38,274 bases of DNA from Burkholderia sp. IMCC1007 (GTDB lineage: Bacteria > Pseudomonadota > Gammaproteobacteria > Burkholderiales > Burkholderiaceae). Position 1 is the first letter of the stretch. Each line of letters opens with the position of its first letter. The stretch lies in the NCBI RefSeq assembly GCF_027257875.1, contig NZ_JAPVQY010000069.1:1-38274 (forward strand). Reading direction: 5' to 3'. Positions 8,274 through 17,139 of the stretch are shown piece by piece. Position numbers and translations under genes: made by a program. The notes below the pieces were generated by a model that was not told where the DNA came from, ran no database searches, and saw only the letters and a list, made by a program, of their open reading frames with translations.

Positions 8274-8996
8274 ATGTTCGCGCCGCTGTCGAACCTGTCC
8301 GCCGATCACGTGAATACCGCGATCTCCGTCGGCTGCTTCGTGCTGACGGTCGCGCTGTATTTCGCATCGAAGCGGCTCTACGCATACAAGAAGACGCTGC
8401 TGTTCTCGCCGCTCGTGTTCGTGCCGGGCGTGCTGGTGCTGCTCGTGCTGCTGACCGGCACCCCGTATTCGGTCTACTTCCGCGACACGCGCTGGCTGAT
8501 GTGGCTGCTCGGCCCGGCGACGATCGCGTTCGCGGTGCCGATCTACGAGTATCGCGACCTGATCCGCCGCCACTGGCTGTCGCTGTCGGTCGGCGTCGCG
8601 GTCGGGATCGGCGCGGGCGTGTGCGGATCGCTGCTGCTCGCGAAGCTGCTGCACCTGTCGCCGGAGCTGCAGCGCTCGCTGATGACGCGTTCCGTGTCGA
8701 CCCCGTTTGCGCTCGCCGTGTCCGACAAGATCCACGCGCCGAAGGATCTCACCGCGCTGTTCGTGATCGCGACCGGCATCTGCGGGATGCTGCTCGGCGA
8801 AATCGTGCTCGCGCTGGTGCCGATGCGCACGCGGCTCGCGCGCGGTGCGCTGTTCGGCGCGGCCGCCCATGGCGTGGGCACCGCGAAGGCGCGCGAGATC
8901 GGCAGCGAGGAAGGCGTCGTGTCGAGCCTCACGATGATGATCGCGGGCGTCGCGATGGTGCTGATCGCGCCGCTGCTGTCGTTGCTGCCGATCTGA
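8274..8996 (+). CDS. lrgB: LrgB/CidB-family membrane protein
   Basis: Inner-membrane protein (240 aa) that works with the CidA/LrgA-type protein encoded upstream. It has about seven hydrophobic spans and the family's conserved core: RSVSTPFALAVSDKI, then AAHGVGTAKAREIGSEEG, then a C-terminal hydrophobic segment. The ATG at 8274 is preceded by GGAG six bases upstream. It is the last gene of the two-gene unit; 237 bases without a gene separate it from fliL and hold only GC-rich sequence and a short GCCGA-CAA-TCGGC hairpin. Confidence 0.93.
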   Translation: MFAPLSNLSADHVNTAISVGCFVLTVALYFASKRLYAYKKTLLFSPLVFVPGVLVLLVLLTGTPYSVYFRDTRWLMWLLGPATIAFAVPIYEYRDLIRRHWLSLSVGVAVGIGAGVCGSLLLAKLLHLSPELQRSLMTRSVSTPFALAVSDKIHAPKDLTALFVIATGICGMLLGEIVLALVPMRTRLARGALFGAAAHGVGTAKAREIGSEEGVVSSLTMMIAGVAMVLIAPLLSLLPI

Positions 8997-9233
8997 CGAT
9001 GTACGAGCGGGCGCCGCAGCCCGCCCCGGCCCGCCGCTTCGCTTCGCGGCCCGCGCACCCGCCGGCCGCGCCCCGTTCCACGCGGCCGCTTCCGCGCCGC
9101 TGCCACCCTGCATCGAGCCGGCACCCGGCCGACAATCGGCTGAGATAGCCGCAAATCCCCCCTCTTTTCCGCCCATCGCGTCCGGCCCGGATGCCGAACA
9201 ATGCATGCTACGAGATATCACGCACGCATTCAC

Positions 9234-9737
9234 ATGGCCACCACGACCGCAAACCCGACTGCCGACAAGCCGGCTTCATCGGGCAAGTTCAAGCGCATCG
9301 CGCTCATCGCCGCCATCGCGGTGGGCGCGGCCGCCGCTGCCGCCGCCGGCATGTACGTGTTCATGAGCAAGGCAGACGTCGGCCATCCGGGCACGCACGC
9401 CGCGCCGGCGCCGCTCGCCGCGCCGGTGTTCTTCCCGCTCGACCCGCTGACCGTGAACCTGCAGTCGGACGACGGCGTGCAGCACTACCTGCGCGTCGGC
9501 CTGTCGCTGAAGCTCACCGACCCGAAGGCGCAGGAGCAGCTGACCGCGCGGATGCCGGAAATCCGCAGCCGGATCCTGCTCGCGCTGTCGAACAAGCGTC
9601 CCGAGGAGCTCGCGACGCCGGACGGCAAGCGTGCGCTCGCGAAGGAACTGCGGGAGCTGATCGGGCAACCGACGCAGCCGGGCAACGAGCGCGCGAAGGT
9701 CGACGACGTGCTGTTCACCGAATTCGTCGTCCAGTAA
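9234..9737 (+). CDS. fliL: Flagellar basal-body protein FliL
   Basis: Single-span inner-membrane protein of the flagellar stator region, needed for full motor torque or swarming; 167 aa. It has a cytoplasmic tail, a membrane span (residues about 20-42), an Ala/Pro linker, and a periplasmic FliL domain with VFFPLDPLTVNL and a C-terminus ending VDDVLFTEFVVQ, both family hallmarks. I use the ATG at 9234; an ATG at 9201 would add an 11-residue extension with no support. It is the first gene of the fliLMNOPQR operon, with no clear SD. Confidence 0.95.
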   Translation: MATTTANPTADKPASSGKFKRIALIAAIAVGAAAAAAAGMYVFMSKADVGHPGTHAAPAPLAAPVFFPLDPLTVNLQSDDGVQHYLRVGLSLKLTDPKAQEQLTARMPEIRSRILLALSNKRPEELATPDGKRALAKELRELIGQPTQPGNERAKVDDVLFTEFVVQ

Positions 9738-9759
9738 CGCGGCCGAAAAAGGAGCGCGC

Positions 9760-10758
9760 ATGGGCCACCAGGAGTTCATGTCCCAGGAGGAGGTCGATGC
9801 CCTCCTCAAGGGCGTCACGGGCGAAACCGATACAGTCGACGAGCAGCGCGACACGTCGGGCGTCCGCCCCTACGACATCGCGACGCAGGAGCGGATCGTC
9901 CGCGGCCGGATGCCCGGCCTCGAGATCATCAACGACCGCTTCGCGCGGCTATTGCGGATCGGCATCTTCAACTTCATGCGGCGCACGGCGGAAATTTCCG
10001 TGAGCCAGGTGAAGGTGCAGAAGTACAGCGAGTTCACCCGCAACCTGCCGATTCCGACGAACCTGAACCTCGTGCACGTGAAGCCGCTGCGCGGCACGTC
10101 GCTGTTCGTGTTCGATCCGAACCTCGTGTTCTTCGTCGTCGACAACCTGTTCGGCGGCGACGGGCGGTTTCACACCCGCGTCGAGGGCCGCGATTTCACG
10201 GCGACCGAGCAGCGGATCATCGGCAAGCTGCTGAACCTCGTGTTCGAGCAGTACGCGAACGCGTGGAAGAGCGTGCGGCCGCTGCAGTTCGAATTCGTGC
10301 GCTCGGAGATGCACACGCAGTTCGCGAACGTCGCGACGCCGAACGAGATCGTGATCGTCACGCAGTTCTCGATCGAGTTCGGGCCGACCGGCGGCACGCT
10401 GCACATCTGCATGCCGTACTCGATGATCGAGCCGATCCGCGACGTGCTGAGCTCGCCGATCCAGGGCGAGGCGCTCGAAGTCGACCGCCGCTGGGTGCGC
10501 GTGCTGTCGCAGCAGGTGCAGGCCGCCGAGGTCGAGCTGAGCGCGGACCTCGCCGAGATCGCGACGAACTTCGAGAAGATCCTGAACCTGCGTACGGGCG
10601 ACGTGCTGCCGCTGGAGATCGCGGACACGATCGTCGCGAAGGTCGACGGCGTGCCGGTGATGGAATGCGGTTACGGCATTTTCAATGGTCAATATGCGTT
10701 GCGCGTGCAGAAGATGATCAGCGCGGGCGACACGATGAAGGAAGGTGGATATGAGTGA
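9760..10758 (+). CDS. fliM: Flagellar motor switch protein FliM
   Basis: C-ring protein (332 aa) that binds phospho-CheY and controls rotation direction. The N-terminal CheY-binding peptide FMSQEEVDALLKG is intact (residues about 6-18), followed by the CheC-like middle domain, with the typical IFNFMRRTAEISV and GGDGRFHTRVEGRDFT stretches, and the C-terminal SpoA domain (about 250-325). A GGAG is present seven bases before the ATG. The stop overlaps fliN by eight bases. Confidence 0.97.
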   Translation: MGHQEFMSQEEVDALLKGVTGETDTVDEQRDTSGVRPYDIATQERIVRGRMPGLEIINDRFARLLRIGIFNFMRRTAEISVSQVKVQKYSEFTRNLPIPTNLNLVHVKPLRGTSLFVFDPNLVFFVVDNLFGGDGRFHTRVEGRDFTATEQRIIGKLLNLVFEQYANAWKSVRPLQFEFVRSEMHTQFANVATPNEIVIVTQFSIEFGPTGGTLHICMPYSMIEPIRDVLSSPIQGEALEVDRRWVRVLSQQVQAAEVELSADLAEIATNFEKILNLRTGDVLPLEIADTIVAKVDGVPVMECGYGIFNGQYALRVQKMISAGDTMKEGGYE

Positions 10759-11221
10759 GCTGAACCAGACGCCCGAACTCGACCCGCAGGCGCTCGCCGA
10801 CGCGGCACTCGCGGAATCGGCTGCCGCCGCGCAGGCGGACCCTGGCATGGACGACTGGGCCGCCGCGCTCGCCGAGCAGAACCAGCAGCCGGTGCAGGCG
10901 GGCGCGACGGGCGCCGGCGTGTTCCAGCCGCTGTCGAAGGCCGCGCCGAGCTCGACGCACAACGACATCGAGATGATTCTCGACATCCCGGTCAAGATGA
11001 CCGTCGAGCTCGGCCGCACGAAGATCGCGATCCGCAACCTGCTGCAGCTCGCGCAGGGGTCGGTCGTCGAGCTCGACGGCCTCGCCGGCGAGCCGATGGA
11101 CGTGCTCGTGAACGGCTGCCTGATCGCGCAGGGCGAAGTGGTCGTCGTCAACGACAAGTTCGGGATCCGGCTGACCGACATCATCACGCCGGCCGAACGC
11201 ATCCGGAAGCTGAATCGATGA
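10751..11221 (+). CDS. fliN: Flagellar motor switch protein FliN
   Basis: C-ring protein (156 aa) forming the base of the switch with FliM and docking the export ATPase complex. An Ala/Gln-rich N-terminal extension (about 1-75) precedes a complete SpoA domain with IPVKMTVELGRTKIAIRNLL and VVVNDKFGIRLTDIITP. The ATG at 10751 lies inside the end of fliM and has an AAGG-type SD; a GTG two codons earlier is less likely. Its stop overlaps fliO by four bases. Confidence 0.97.
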   Translation: MSELNQTPELDPQALADAALAESAAAAQADPGMDDWAAALAEQNQQPVQAGATGAGVFQPLSKAAPSSTHNDIEMILDIPVKMTVELGRTKIAIRNLLQLAQGSVVELDGLAGEPMDVLVNGCLIAQGEVVVVNDKFGIRLTDIITPAERIRKLNR

Positions 11222-11787
11222 ACGCAGCAAAGCCCGGCCGCCGCGTGTGGGGCGCGAGCGCGGCGGCGGCCGTGGCCGTCGCCGCGTCGCTCGCCGGTAC
11301 GCCGGCCGGCGCCGCCGACATGAACGCGGTGAACCGCGCCGGCGCGATCGCGTCGGGCGTCGTCGTCGGTTCGGCCGCGCCGTCGCTCGGCATCGGCGCG
11401 GTGCTGCAGACGCTCGTCGGGCTCGCGGTCGTGATCGGCCTCGTGTTCGGCTGCGCGTGGCTCGCGCGCCGCTTCGGGTTCCAGCCCGCGCGGCGGGGCG
11501 GCCCGCTGAAGGTCGTGTCGAGCGTCGGGCTCGGCGCGAAGGAAAGCGCGACGATCGTCGAGATCGGCGACACCTGGCTCGTGCTCGGCGTCGCGCCGGG
11601 CAACGTGCGGCTGCTGCATACGCTGCCGGCCGGCTCGGCGGCGCTGACGGCGGCGTCCGCCGCACCCGATGCCCCCGCCGGCGCCGCATCGGCAGACCGC
11701 GGGCTGCCCGGCACGTTCGGCGCGCGCTTTCGCGACGCGCTCGCGGGCGAAGCCGCGAAACGTCTCGGGCGCGGCAAAGACCGCTGA
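11218..11787 (+). CDS. fliO: Flagellar biosynthesis protein FliO
   Basis: Small membrane protein (189 aa) that helps assemble the FliP ring of the flagellar type III export gate. It has an N-terminal signal-like segment (residues about 10-34), a membrane span near LQTLVGLAVVIGLVFGCAWL, then a cytoplasmic FliO domain beginning with VVSSVGLGAKESATIVEIGD. The Ala-rich C-terminus is poorly conserved in the family. The start overlaps the fliN stop (ATGA), so the genes are coupled. Confidence 0.93.
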   Translation: MNAAKPGRRVWGASAAAAVAVAASLAGTPAGAADMNAVNRAGAIASGVVVGSAAPSLGIGAVLQTLVGLAVVIGLVFGCAWLARRFGFQPARRGGPLKVVSSVGLGAKESATIVEIGDTWLVLGVAPGNVRLLHTLPAGSAALTAASAAPDAPAGAASADRGLPGTFGARFRDALAGEAAKRLGRGKDR

Positions 11788-11823
11788 GATCCCGCCGTGC
11801 CCTCTCTCCGTTCCTGCATTTCG

Positions 11824-12585
11824 ATGAAACACGCATTCCTGCGCCGCGCGGCGCGCTTCGCGCCCGTGCTGATCCTCGGCCTCGCCCCCGCGCTCGCGTG
11901 CGCGCAGGCGGCCGGCCTGCCCGCGTTCAACACGAGCCCGGGCCCGAACGGCGGCACCACCTATTCGCTGAGCGTGCAGACGATGCTGCTGCTCACGATG
12001 CTGTCGTTCCTGCCGGCGATGCTGCTGATGATGACGAGCTTCACGCGCATCATCATCGTGCTGTCGCTGCTGCGCCAGGCGCTCGGCACCGCGACGACGC
12101 CGCCGAACCAGGTGCTGGTCGGCCTCGCGATGTTCCTCACCTTCTTCGTGATGTCGCCGGTGCTCGACAAGGCGTATACCGACGGCTACAAGCCGTTCTC
12201 CGACGGCGGGCTGCCGATGGAGCAGGCCGTGCAGCGGGGCGTCGCGCCGTTCAAGACCTTCATGCTGAAGCAGACCCGCGAGACCGATCTCGCGCTGTTC
12301 GCGAAGATCTCGAAGGCCGCGCCGATGCAGGGCCCGGAAGACGTGCCGCTGTCGCTGCTGGTGCCGGCGTTCGTCACGAGCGAGCTGAAGACCGGCTTCC
12401 AGATCGGCTTCACGATCTTCATTCCGTTCCTGATCATCGACATGGTCGTCGCGAGCGTGCTGATGTCGATGGGGATGATGATGGTGTCGCCATCCACCGT
12501 GTCGCTGCCGTTCAAGCTGATGCTGTTCGTGCTGGTCGATGGCTGGCAGCTGCTGATCAGCTCGCTCGCGCAGAGTTTCATGTGA
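11824..12585 (+). CDS. fliP: Flagellar export gate protein FliP
   Basis: Core pore protein of the flagellar type III export gate, 253 aa, with a cleavable signal peptide (MKHAFLRR then a hydrophobic run to about residue 28) as usual for FliP. The conserved blocks are TSFTRIIIVLSLLRQALGT, the FFVMSPVL segment and IPFLIIDMVVASVLMSMGMM. I prefer the ATG at 11824, which gives a normal signal peptide; an in-frame GTG at 11797 with a nearby GAG would add nine residues. Confidence 0.96.
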   Translation: MKHAFLRRAARFAPVLILGLAPALACAQAAGLPAFNTSPGPNGGTTYSLSVQTMLLLTMLSFLPAMLLMMTSFTRIIIVLSLLRQALGTATTPPNQVLVGLAMFLTFFVMSPVLDKAYTDGYKPFSDGGLPMEQAVQRGVAPFKTFMLKQTRETDLALFAKISKAAPMQGPEDVPLSLLVPAFVTSELKTGFQIGFTIFIPFLIIDMVVASVLMSMGMMMVSPSTVSLPFKLMLFVLVDGWQLLISSLAQSFM

Positions 12586-12604
12586 GCGGCGGAGGAATCG
12601 CGCG

Positions 12605-12877
12605 ATGACACCCGAACAAGTGATGACGCTCGCGCACCAGGCGATGATGGTCGGCCTGCTGCTCGCCGCGCCGCTGCTGCTGGTCGCGCTCGCGGTCGGC
12701 CTCGTCGTGAGCCTGTTCCAGGCCGCGACGCAGATCAACGAATCGACGCTGTCGTTCATCCCGAAGCTGCTCGCGGTGGCCGCGACGCTCGTGATCGCCG
12801 GCCCGTGGATGCTGACGACGATGCTCGACTACCTGCGGCAGACGCTGCTGCACGTCGCGACGCTCGGCGCCGGCTGA
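12605..12877 (+). CDS. fliQ: Flagellar export gate protein FliQ
   Basis: Two-span export gate subunit of 90 residues, the normal family length. Typical features are MTPEQVMTLAHQAM at the N-terminus, the first span through LLAAPLLLVALAVGLVVSLFQ, the ATQINESTLSFIPKL loop and the second span. GGAGG at 12590-12594 provides an SD. It lies between fliP and fliR as in most flagellar operons. Confidence 0.97.
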   Translation: MTPEQVMTLAHQAMMVGLLLAAPLLLVALAVGLVVSLFQAATQINESTLSFIPKLLAVAATLVIAGPWMLTTMLDYLRQTLLHVATLGAG

Positions 12878-12905
12878 CCGGCGCGCCAGGCCCGCTTCCC
12901 CGGCG

Positions 12906-13688
12906 ATGTTCTCGGTTACCTACGCGCAGCTCAACGGCTGGCTGACCGCCTTCCTGTGGCCGTTCGTGCGGATCCTCGCGCTCGTCGCGACGGCCCCCGT
13001 CGTCGGTCACGCGTCGGTGCCGGTGCGCGTGAAGATCGGCGTGGCCGCGTTCATCGCGCTGGTCGTCGCGCCGACGCTCGGTGCGATGCCCGGTGTCACC
13101 GTGTTTTCCGCGCAGGGCATCTGGATCATCGTCACGCAGTTCCTGATCGGCGCGGCGATGGGCTTCACGATGCAGATCGTGTTCGCGGCCGTCGAGGCGG
13201 CCGGCGACTTCATCGGGCTGTCGATGGGGCTCGGCTTCGCGACCTTCTTCGACCCGCACACGAGCGGCGCGACACCGGCGATGGGCCGGTTCCTGAACGC
13301 GATCGCGATGCTCGCGTTCCTCGCGGTGGACGGCCACCTGCAGGTGTTCGCGGCGCTCGCCGCGTCGTTCCAGTCGCTGCCGGTGTCCGCCGGCCTGCTG
13401 CACGCGCCCGGCTGGCGCACGCTCACCGCGTTCGGCGCGACCGTGTTCGAGATGGGGCTGCTGCTCGCGCTGCCGGTGGTCGCGGCGCTGCTGATCGCGA
13501 ACCTCGCGCTCGGGATCCTGAACCGGGCGGCGCCGCAGATCGGCATCTTCCAGATCGGCTTTCCGGTGACGATGCTGGTCGGACTGTTGCTCGTGCAACT
13601 GATGATCCCGAACCTCGTGCCGTTCGTGTCGCACCTGTTCGACATGGGGCTCGATGCGATGGGGCGGGTGCTGCTGGGGTGGCGCTGA
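12906..13688 (+). CDS. fliR: Flagellar export gate protein FliR
   Basis: Integral export gate protein (260 aa) completing the FliPQR pore. About six spans; recognisable blocks are FLWPFVRILALVATAPVVG, GLGFATFFDPHTSGATPAMG and the C-terminal LLLVQLMIPNLVPFVSHLF. It is the last gene of fliLMNOPQR here; flhB is not adjacent. No SD is obvious before the ATG. No strong terminator follows, and GC content falls immediately afterwards in the toxin-like module. Confidence 0.96.
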   Translation: MFSVTYAQLNGWLTAFLWPFVRILALVATAPVVGHASVPVRVKIGVAAFIALVVAPTLGAMPGVTVFSAQGIWIIVTQFLIGAAMGFTMQIVFAAVEAAGDFIGLSMGLGFATFFDPHTSGATPAMGRFLNAIAMLAFLAVDGHLQVFAALAASFQSLPVSAGLLHAPGWRTLTAFGATVFEMGLLLALPVVAALLIANLALGILNRAAPQIGIFQIGFPVTMLVGLLLVQLMIPNLVPFVSHLFDMGLDAMGRVLLGWR

Positions 13689-13838
13689 CACTGACGCGGC
13701 AATACTCGTCGGGCGCGGCAGGGTTTTCGCGCTGCATGCTCGTTTTTCGAACGTGTCTGATTGCGTTGGGCGTTCGCGAAAAATACGCTGACGGACTCAT
13801 CCAACGGAACGAGCCTCGTCGAGGGCCGATCATCCAGC

Positions 13839-14456
13839 ATGCTCTACACGGGTACAGAAGCAGCACACGTATGGCGTGGTCGCGCGCCAGTATCTCCTGC
13901 CTGGTTCGAAATTCGGCCATCGACTCTGCCAATTCATGCGGAGCCGCTGTTCGACAGTCGATTGGACGCCATCATCGGATACCGTGCGGAAACCGGTGGT
14001 GTCGCATGTATCTACGATCTCGACGGCACGTGCATTTCGGTCACCGAGAAGCCGCTCGAAGCGCCGCTCATCGATCCGGTCGATGCGATTTTCATTGTCG
14101 GTGCCGTGTGGCGATCCGGTGCCCGTGCGATGGCGAAGATCGGTGGGTATGGTATTCACGCGATCATCGGTCGGTCCGCATTATCCGGCCTCAGAACCCG
14201 CTTCGCTGCGTCGTCAGGCAAGCAACTGCGCTTCGCCGCCATTCCGCTCGCACATATGCAAGAGCCTTGGCGCTTCGTGCCGGTTCACATTCTTCGACTT
14301 GCCATTCGTCATGGCAAACGCATGCCGGATCCCAAAGGACACCGTGGCATCTTCCAGTACACTGCACCGATGACGCACCGAGGTGTTCGCTATCAACTCG
14401 ACGTCGTCGTTCGGGAAAGCGATTACACGGTGCTGCATTTCGTCTACAAGCGTTAG
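13839..14456 (+). CDS. Putative polymorphic-toxin C-terminal protein (BECR-like nuclease candidate)
   Basis: A 205-residue protein I do not recognise by family name. The first ~70 residues look like the linker that precedes toxin domains in secreted polymorphic toxins (YDLDGTCISVTEKPLEAPLI, then IDPVDAIFIVGAVWRSG). The C-terminal ~60 residues have a compact beta-rich pattern ending GVRYQLDVVVRESDYTVLHF, reminiscent of BECR-fold RNases used in contact-dependent toxins. No delivery domain, signal peptide or membrane span is present. Base composition is lower in GC than in fliR or the ABC genes. Codons upstream of 13839 are open but have no better SD. A likely immunity gene follows five bases later. 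Toxicity and nuclease activity are inference. Confidence 0.6.
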   Translation: MLYTGTEAAHVWRGRAPVSPAWFEIRPSTLPIHAEPLFDSRLDAIIGYRAETGGVACIYDLDGTCISVTEKPLEAPLIDPVDAIFIVGAVWRSGARAMAKIGGYGIHAIIGRSALSGLRTRFAASSGKQLRFAAIPLAHMQEPWRFVPVHILRLAIRHGKRMPDPKGHRGIFQYTAPMTHRGVRYQLDVVVRESDYTVLHFVYKR

Positions 14457-14461
14457 CCAAT

Positions 14462-14986
14462 ATGACCGGGATCATCGTTCGTGCCACGCCGCTCGCTGCG
14501 CCGGCGACCGCCCGCATGCAGTGGGATGAGGACAGCTTCACGCTCTCCTGCGATATTCGCCATGCGCCGGATGATCGGCCGGCACGGCCGTCCGTTCTCC
14601 GCGACCGACTTGACGACCAGTTTGGCCTGCAGCCCGAAACCCGTCACGTCATCACCGCCGGCAGCTTGACGCTCACGCTCGACGACGCGGGCCGCTTGTG
14701 TTCGTTCGACTTCTATACCAACGCCGATCGCTGGCAAAAAGCCGATCCGCCGCCGCCGATTCCCGTTTCGCCGCATACGCCGAGCTTCAGCGCCGCGTTT
14801 GACGCGCTCGGCCGTGCGAGCGTCCGCGAACCGGCGGTCGCCTATGACAGCGCGGCACGCTGCCTCTCCCTAATCTGGCAAGACGATGCGTCGATCAGAT
14901 ACGCGATCGCACCGAATCTGTCGGTTGCCGCCACGCCGGACGGGAATCTGGCCCGCATCGACCTTGGCGGCATCGCACCGCTTTAA
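14462..14986 (+). CDS. Putative immunity protein for the upstream toxin-like gene
   Basis: A 174-residue, soluble, acidic protein of no family I recognise. It begins MTGIIVRATPLAAPATARMQ and ends ATPDGNLARIDLGGI; the pattern of strands (FTLSCDIRH, SLTLTLDDAGRLCSFDFYT, RCLSLIWQDDASIRYAI) suggests an all-beta fold. The start ATG lies five bases after the toxin-like stop, the tight spacing usual for toxin/immunity pairs. The frame is open far upstream through fliR, but that is antiparallel to known coding and is shadow. The immunity role is inferred from order and size only. Confidence 0.6.
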   Translation: MTGIIVRATPLAAPATARMQWDEDSFTLSCDIRHAPDDRPARPSVLRDRLDDQFGLQPETRHVITAGSLTLTLDDAGRLCSFDFYTNADRWQKADPPPPIPVSPHTPSFSAAFDALGRASVREPAVAYDSAARCLSLIWQDDASIRYAIAPNLSVAATPDGNLARIDLGGIAPL

Positions 14987-15067
14987 CAAACCGCCCGCTT
15001 CCCACGCCCCCTTCGCGCCCCGCACCGGCTCGCCGCCCGGAAATTGCTGGAAAACCCCTAAACGAAT

Positions 15068-15111
15068 CGCTACCCCGCGAAAGGTAGCGGAAGGTTTCGC
15101 GTCCCTATACT
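15068..15111 (+). promoter_or_regulatory. Putative promoter and operator of the ABC importer genes
   Basis: A good -10, TATACT (15106-15111), stands 17 bases after GGTAGC. That hexamer is the right arm of an inverted repeat CGCTACC (15068-15074) and GGTAGCG (15083-15089). An inverted repeat covering the -35 region fits repressor or activator control. The substrate-binding gene starts about 59 bases after the -10 with an AAGGAG SD. The regulator is unknown. Confidence 0.45.
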
Positions 15112-15169
15112 CGGTGCTGACGATGCAGCAAGCATCGCGCCATACGAATACAACGAAGGAGACGACCCG

Positions 15170-16171
15170 ATGCGACCCATCCTGCGCACCCTCGCCGTTG
15201 CAGCCAGCCTCAGCTGCGCGCTCGCCGCTCACCCCGCTTTCGCCGACGACGGCAAGATCACGATCATGGTCGGCGGGATCGCGAAGCTGATCTACCTGCC
15301 CGCGCGGCTCACGCAGGAGCTCGGCAACTTCAAGGCCGAAGGGCTCGACGTCGAGCTGCTGTCGCAGCCGGCCGGCGTCGATGCCGAGAACGAGCTTCTG
15401 GCGGGCGCCGTGCAGGGCGTCGTCGGCTTCTACGACCACACCATCGACCTGCAGAGCAAGGGCAAGGACGTGAAGGCGATCGCCGTGTTCGGCCAGGTGC
15501 CGGGCGAGGTCGAGATGGTGTCGACCAAGGCCGCGCCGACCTTCAAGTCGATGGCCGACGCGAAGGGCAAGACGCTCGGCGTGACGGGCCTCGGCTCGTC
15601 GACGAGCTTCCTCACGCAATACCTCGCGCTGCAGCACGGGGTGCCGTCGACGCAGTACACGATGCTGCCGGTCGGCGCCGACGCGAGCTTCATCGCCGCG
15701 ATCAAACAGGGCCGCATCGACGCGGGCATGACGACCGAGCCGACGGTATCCGCGCTCGAGAAGATGGGCGACGCGAAGGTGCTGGTCGACCTGCGCACGC
15801 TGGAAGGCACGCGCGCGGCGCTCGGCGGCACCTACCCGGCCGCGAGCCTGTACGTGCAGTCGGCCTGGGCCGATTCGCACAAGGCCGAAGCCACCAAGCT
15901 CGCGCACGCGTTCGCGAAGACGATGCAGTTCATCCACACGCACAGCGCCGACGAGATCGCCGCGAAGATGCCGGCCGACTACCAGAAGGACAAGGCGCTG
16001 TACGTGTCCGCGCTGAAAGCGTCGCTGCCGATGTACACCGCCGACGCGAAGATGCCGGCCGACGGCCCGGCGACCGTGCTGAAGGTGCTGTCGGCGTTCA
16101 ACCCGTCGGTGAAGGGCAAGCACATCGACCTGGCGCGCACCTACACCAACGATTTCGTGAACGCGAAGTAA
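15170..16171 (+). CDS. ABC transporter periplasmic substrate-binding protein (NMT1/SsuA/TauA type)
   Basis: Periplasmic solute-binding protein of a NitT/TauT-type importer, 333 aa. The signal peptide covers residues 1-25 (AHPAFA then DDGKI). The family's opening strand KITIMVGGIAKLIYLPARL, the LLAGAVQGVVGFYDHTI loop and GVTGLGSSTSFLTQYLAL are visible. This family binds nitrate, sulfonates, aromatic or thiamine-related solutes; the substrate cannot be read from the sequence. The strong AAGGAG SD marks the ATG at 15170. It is the first gene of an importer operon with ATPase and permease. Confidence 0.93.
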   Translation: MRPILRTLAVAASLSCALAAHPAFADDGKITIMVGGIAKLIYLPARLTQELGNFKAEGLDVELLSQPAGVDAENELLAGAVQGVVGFYDHTIDLQSKGKDVKAIAVFGQVPGEVEMVSTKAAPTFKSMADAKGKTLGVTGLGSSTSFLTQYLALQHGVPSTQYTMLPVGADASFIAAIKQGRIDAGMTTEPTVSALEKMGDAKVLVDLRTLEGTRAALGGTYPAASLYVQSAWADSHKAEATKLAHAFAKTMQFIHTHSADEIAAKMPADYQKDKALYVSALKASLPMYTADAKMPADGPATVLKVLSAFNPSVKGKHIDLARTYTNDFVNAK

Positions 16172-16283
16172 GCTGCAGCGCCGGCGGCGGCGATCCCGCC
16201 GCCGAGCGTGCCCCGTTCCGGCCCGGTTGACCGGCCCGGCGGCGCCACGACGCGACGCCCTCCTCACCCGCAGGACGAATGCA

Positions 16284-17081
16284 ATGAACCAGGCAGTTTC
16301 CCCGAGCACACCGGCGATCGAGTTTCGCAATGTGTCGTGCCGCTTCATTTCGCCGGAAGGCAAGGCCACTGTCGCGCTGCGCGACTTCAGCATGAGCGTC
16401 GCACGCGGCGAGTTCATCGCGATCGTCGGGCCGACCGGCTGCGGCAAGTCGACGACGCTGAACCTGATCACCGGGCTGCTCAAGCCCGCGGCCGGCGAAG
16501 TGCGCGTGATGGGCCGCCCGGTCGACGGGATCGACCCGCGCATCGGCTTCGTGTTCCAGGCCGACGCCGTGTTCCCGTGGCGCAACGTGATCGACAACGT
16601 CGCGGCCGGCCCGCTGTTCCGCGGCCGCTCGAAAGACGTCGCGTACGCGCAGGCCGAAGAATGGATCCGCAAGGTCGGCCTCGACAAGTTCACGAAGCAC
16701 TACCCGCACCAACTCTCCGGCGGGATGAGGAAGCGCGTCGCGCTCGCGCAGACCTTCATCAACCAGCCGGAAATCCTGCTGATGGACGAGCCGTTCTCCG
16801 CGCTCGACATGCAGACCCGCACGCTGATGCAGGACGAGCTGCTGCAGCTGTGGTCGGCGAACAAGGGCTCGGTCGTGTTCGTCACGCACGATCTCGAGGA
16901 GGCGATCGCGCTGGCCGATCGCGTGTTCGTGCTGACCGCACGCCCCGCGACGCTCAAGCGCGTGTACGAGATCGACCTGCCGCGCCCGCGCGTCATGTCG
17001 GACGTGCGCTACGACGCGCGCTTCATCGAGATTTCCAAGGACATCTGGCACGACCTGCGCGAAGAAGTGCAGATCGGCTGA
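16284..17081 (+). CDS. ABC transporter ATP-binding protein (NitT/TauT type)
   Basis: Cytoplasmic ATPase subunit, 265 aa. Walker A is GPTGCGKST (about residues 50-58), the Q-loop lies in VFQADAVFPWRN, the signature in LSGGMRKR, and Walker B in ILLMDEPFSALD, followed by the H-loop in VTHDLEEA. All motifs are intact. The ATG at 16284 has an AGGA upstream; an earlier ATG at 16227 adds residues of no family character. It is encoded between the binding protein and permease genes; the 112-base gap before it shows no clear regulatory signal. Confidence 0.95.
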   Translation: MNQAVSPSTPAIEFRNVSCRFISPEGKATVALRDFSMSVARGEFIAIVGPTGCGKSTTLNLITGLLKPAAGEVRVMGRPVDGIDPRIGFVFQADAVFPWRNVIDNVAAGPLFRGRSKDVAYAQAEEWIRKVGLDKFTKHYPHQLSGGMRKRVALAQTFINQPEILLMDEPFSALDMQTRTLMQDELLQLWSANKGSVVFVTHDLEEAIALADRVFVLTARPATLKRVYEIDLPRPRVMSDVRYDARFIEISKDIWHDLREEVQIG

Positions 17082-17139
17082 CGCATACGCCGCACGCAAG
17101 CCACGGCAAGCCATGGCAACAAACAGCAAGGACAGGAGC

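Noticed and set aside
9949..12759. 936-codon open frame antisense to fliM-fliP
   Set aside because: Same shadow effect over well-identified flagellar genes; product is Arg/His-rich low-complexity sequence.
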